From Rhodoferax antarcticus ANT.BR (GTDB lineage: Bacteria > Pseudomonadota > Gammaproteobacteria > Burkholderiales > Burkholderiaceae_C): DNA of 64,000 nucleotides. This document shows positions 60,939-64,000 of this stretch, piece after piece (the stretch's first letter is position 1; the number at the start of each line of letters is the position of its first letter). The stretch covers positions 62,001 to 126,000 of the forward strand of contig NZ_MSYM01000008.1 of NCBI RefSeq assembly GCF_001938565.1, in the 5' to 3' direction. The position numbers were made by a program, and so were the translations under genes. Under the pieces are notes generated by a model, which was not told the origin of the DNA, made no database searches, and saw only the letters and a list, made by a program, of their open reading frames with translations.

Positions 60939-62382
60939 ATGCCCCGCAATGCCCTCAGCCTTCGCAAGCTGCTGCAGTCACTCAACCCAACAAGCCCACC
61001 AAAGCCTACAACCCCCGCCACCCCGAGCGCACCCTGCTGTACCGCACGATTGCCGAGCACTTTGAGACTTGGCTTGAGCTCTCCAGCGCCGGACAGTTCG
61101 ACGGCCAAGGCGACCACCACACTCCGGCTCCTTACGTAGAGAAAGCTTTGCGCAAATACCTGGAGTGCGGCATCTTTGCTCACGGCTTTGCGCGGGTGCG
61201 TTGCGACGATTGTGGTGACGACTGCCTTGTCGCCTTCTCCTGCAAAGGCCGTGGCGTCTGCCCCACGTGCAACACGCGGCACATGGCCGAGGCCGCAGCG
61301 CACCTGACCGATCATGTATTCCCCCGCTTGGCCGGTACGCCAATGGGTGCTGTCGGTCCCAAAGCGTCTGCGCTACTACCTGCAGCGCGACAAAGGTGCA
61401 CTCAATGCGGCACTGCGTATCTTCCTGCGTGTGGTGCAGCAAAGCCTGCAGGCCCATTGCCCCGGTGCAGATAAGGCAGACCCGGCCAGCCTGCACCTGG
61501 GTGCGGTCGCATTCATCCACCGATTTGGTTCCAGCCTGAACACGCATGTGCACTTCCATGTCTGTGTGGTTGATGGGGTGTTTGAGGCGCTGCCAGATGT
61601 ACAGTCAGATTCAGATTCAGATTCAGATTCAGATTCAGATTTGGCAGAGTCAGCCAACGCTGCGTCGATCACGTTTCACCCGGCACAGATCGACGATGCT
61701 GCCATCGCCGCAGTACATGCCAACGTGCGCAAGCGCCTGCTGCGCGCCTTCGTGGCGCGTGGCCACCTGGAGTCGCATGATGCTAAAGACATGGCTGGCT
61801 ACGCCCACGGAGGTGGATTTTCTGTCGACGCCGGGGTGCGCATCGAGGCAGCAGACCGCGCAGGGCTGGAGCGCCTGCTGCGCTACTGCGCGCGGCCCCC
61901 GTTTGCCCTGGATCGGCTCAAGCAGCGCGGCGCTGATCTGGTTTACCGCTGCGGCAAAGGCCACGCAGAGCCGCTGCCCTCAAGCAAATACGCGGGTGAA
62001 TTGGTGCTCACCCCCACTGGAGCTAATCAACCGCATCGCCCAGCCAGAGCCGCCAGCCAAACCCAAGCCACGCCCACCATCGCACTACCTGTGGGCCGCG
62101 CTGATCGCGCGTATCGTTGATGCGTTCCCGCTGCTGTGCCCGATGTGCGGGGGCCAGATGCGCATCATCGCCTTCATCACGTTCAGTGCCGACATCCACA
62201 AGATTCTGGAGCACATCGGGGTCGACCCCGAAGCTCCGCGCATCGCTCCCGCACGCGGGCCACCTCTGTGGGACGACAGTGGTGCGCAGGAGGCGGGGGA
62301 AGGTGTTGAGGCTTTGCCGGACTGGGAGATGACCAGTCAATCGGCACCCGATTACCCCGACGACCAGCGCACTACTTGGTGA
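60939..62382 (+). mobile_element. IS91-family transposase, decayed by frameshifts
   Basis: The parts read in order across three frames. A zinc-binding N-terminus has CDDCGDDC, CKGRGVCPTCNTRHM (about 61200-61290). PVRQWVLSVPKRLRYYL and the HUH-like LNTHVHFHVCVVDGVFEALPD follow (61330-61590), then HGGGFSVDAGVRIEAADRAGLERLLRYCARPPFAL (61810-61920), and the C-terminus LLCPMCGGQMRIIAFI ends at 62382. Extra single bases near 61333 and 62013 break the frame. The N-terminal start may also be shifted near 60985. IS91-type elements move by rolling-circle transposition. Element ends were not determined. Confidence 0.85.
61605..61640 (+). repeat. Hexanucleotide tandem repeat TCAGAT x6 in the transposase gene
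   Basis: Six exact copies of TCAGAT code for six Ser-Asp pairs between the ALPDV and LAESANAAS parts of the transposase. Such a tract is prone to slippage and is not part of the usual IS91 protein. Confidence 0.9.
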
Positions 62383-62621
62383 GATTGCTGAACTGGCGAA
62401 TGGTGGCAAACGGCACCGTCGGGGGAGGCCTGTGTTCCTCGGCAGCCCGGTACGTGGTTTGCGATGATGGGGCGCAGAGTCTTGGGGATTCAGACTGTCA
62501 TCGCAGGGGAAACCCGTTTTATCAGGACGGTTTGGGGTGCGATACTTGGGCTCATGCGGTTGGAAATTCTATCCGTTGCGTGCCAGTTATTTGTCGCCCG
62601 TTCAATCTTGGAAGGTCAATC

Positions 62622-64000
62622 ATGAAGCTCGCTCGCCAGTTTGCCGCCCTCTTGGTCATTTTGATGGCCGGATTTGCGATTTATGGCTATGGCTCATTCA
62701 GTACCCTCAACCAGCTCAAAGTCAACGGGCCGGTGTACCAGCGCATCATCCAAGGCAAGGATCTGATCGCCGACATTCTGCCGCCACCCGAGTACATCAT
62801 TGAGTCGTATCTGGTGGTGTTGCAGACCATGAGCGCCGCGCCCGACGAGCGTCAAACTTTGTTCGACAAGCTCAAGACTCTCAAAGCTGATTACGACACG
62901 CGCCGAGCGTACTGGCTCAATGAAAGTCTGGAAGATGCCCTGAAAAACCCCATGAACGATGCTGATAAGTCGGCGCAGGCCTTTTATGAGCTGGCTTTCA
63001 CGCAGTGGATTCCAGCTTTGGACCGGCAAGACAGCGCCGAAGTAGGGGCCGCATTTACTGCCATGCAGGCGCACTATGCTTTGCACCGCAGCGCCATTGA
63101 CCAAGTGGTCGAACTGGCAACCAAGCGCAACGCGGCCGACGAGGCCAGTGCCAAGACGCAGGCCGAAACCGCTTTTAGCATCATGCTGGCGACCTTGCTG
63201 ATCGTGACCGCCGTGGCAGCGGCCATGCTTTGGTTGCTGGCCCGAAATTTATTGCGCCAGCTTGGCGGCGAACCCAGTGAGGCTGTGAGCGTGGCGCAGC
63301 ATGTGGGGGCCGGGAATTTGAACTCTTCCTTCAGCCTGCGACAAGGCGATAGCAGTAGCTTGATGGCACAGCTTAAATTGATGCAGGAAGGCCTGCGCAG
63401 TGTGGTGACCCAAGTGCGCCAAGGCTCGGAAAGGGTGGCCAGCGCAAGTGTTCAAATTGCCCAAAGCAACAACGATCTCTCAGTGCGCACCGAACAACAA
63501 GCCAGCGCCCTAGAGCAAACCACCGCCTCTATGGAAGAGCTCAGTGCCACCGTCAATCAGAACGTGGACAGTGCCCGCCAGGCCAACCAACTGGCGCTCA
63601 CTGCCAGCGCCGTGGCCATTAAAGGCGGGAAAGTGGTGGCTCAGGTGGTGGACACCATGCAGGGGATCAACGATGCTTCGCGCAAAATTTCGGAAATCAT
63701 CAGCGTCATTGACGGCATCGCTTTTCAGACCAATATCCTGGCCCTCAACGCTGCCGTGGAAGCCGCCCGTGCCGGTGAGCAAGGACGTGGCTTTGCCGTG
63801 GTGGCGAGCGAGGTGCGCAGCCTGGCCGGGCGCAGTGCCGAAGCTGCCAAGGAGATCAAGTCCCTGATCGGCGCCAGTGTGCAGCGCGTGGATCAAGGCA
63901 GCGCCCTGGTCGGTCAGGCTGGTGTCACCATGACGGAAGTCGTCAGCAGCATCAAGCGTGTGACCGACATCATGGGCGAAATCAGCGCCGCCAGCAGCGA
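62622..64000 (+). CDS. Methyl-accepting chemotaxis protein, 3' end beyond window
   Basis: The frame starts at ATG 62622 with GGAAGG 7 bp before and runs to the edge (459 codons). Membrane helix 1 is about residues 5-22 ([18 protein letters not shown]), then a periplasmic sensor domain of about 165 residues ([17 protein letters not shown]), helix 2 about 190-212, a HAMP-like part ([20 protein letters not shown]) and the signalling domain with the hairpin tip [35 protein letters not shown]. It should signal to CheA/CheW at the pole. The ligand is unknown. Confidence 0.93.
   Translation, partial: MKLARQFAALLVILMAGFAIYGYGSFSTLNQLKVNGPVYQRIIQGKDLIADILPPPEYIIESYLVVLQTMSAAPDERQTLFDKLKTLKADYDTRRAYWLNESLEDALKNPMNDADKSAQAFYELAFTQWIPALDRQDSAEVGAAFTAMQAHYALHRSAIDQVVELATKRNAADEASAKTQAETAFSIMLATLLIVTAVAAAMLWLLARNLLRQLGGEPSEAVSVAQHVGAGNLNSSFSLRQGDSSSLMAQLKLMQEGLRSVVTQVRQGSERVASASVQIAQSNNDLSVRTEQQASALEQTTASMEELSATVNQNVDSARQANQLALTASAVAIKGGKVVAQVVDTMQGINDASRKISEIISVIDGIAFQTNILALNAAVEAARAGEQGRGFAVVASEVRSLAGRSAEAAKEIKSLIGASVQRVDQGSALVGQAGVTMTEVVSSIKRVTDIMGEISAASS

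Noticed and set aside
1..64000. tRNA, rRNA, CRISPR arrays or phage structural genes
   Set aside because: I looked for T-loop-like sequences, regularly spaced repeats and capsid, terminase or integrase motifs and found none that hold up.

Overview
The window looks like chromosomal DNA of a betaproteobacterium of the order Burkholderiales, most likely a Comamonadaceae member of the Rhodoferax/Polaromonas kind. This is inferred from the gene content (PrsK/PrsR/PrsT exosortase-A-associated proteins, an EmrAB-NodT efflux operon, glutaryl-CoA dehydrogenase with a CoA-transferase and a LysR regulator), the high-GC codon use, and a dispersed repeat of about 45 bp that I recall from that family. No tRNA, rRNA or CRISPR array was seen.

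Layout. Bases 1-6123 hold the end of a polysaccharide locus: a leftward operon (VanZ-like protein, CapK/PaaK-like ligase, family-2 glycosyltransferase, flippase running off the edge) and a divergent secreted beta-helix protein. Bases 6150-9170 are a mosaic of toxin-antitoxin genes and gene scars, bounded by diverged direct repeats of about 85 bp: intact fitA, truncated fitB, a broken XRE antitoxin, intact hipBA, a second hipA C-terminal scrap and an O-antigen-ligase C-terminal scrap. Bases 9172-16562 contain ald, a trypsin-like protease, a FeeM-like acyltransferase fused to a PilZ domain, a small PilZ protein, a UDP-glucuronate epimerase, a low-molecular-weight tyrosine phosphatase, a lytic transglycosylase and a CelD-like acyltransferase.

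Bases 16666-32620 are a rightward exosortase-A-type exopolysaccharide cluster: acyl carrier protein, two exosortase-A-associated hydrolases, acyl-CoA ligase, PLP decarboxylase, O-antigen-ligase-like protein, UDP-glucose dehydrogenase, initiating sugar transferase, then the PrsK kinase, the PrsR sigma-54 activator and the PrsT TPR lipoprotein. The exosortase itself, the Wza/Wzc export proteins and any PEP-CTERM substrate are absent from the window.

Bases 32716-54934 are mostly housekeeping and metabolic genes: Uup, MarR with a DapB-like reductase, a ClC antiporter, flavin reductase, EF-G2, HemG, a hybrid kinase, an MFS transporter, DUF2062, UspA, TerC, a Bax-inhibitor-1 protein, a RaiA-like protein, NhaR, MgsA, a CaiB-type CoA-transferase, GcdH with its LysR regulator, and a class V aminotransferase. 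Bases 55005-60420 form a MarR-controlled tripartite drug efflux operon. The right end carries a dxr fragment, a decayed IS91-type transposase with frameshifts, and the start of a chemotaxis receptor.

No clearly new defence or mobile system was found. The most unusual items are the toxin-antitoxin scar zone, the seven-copy dispersed repeat that has entered reading frames, the c-di-GMP-linked FeeM-PilZ protein, and the ligase carrying a jelly-roll-like insertion.
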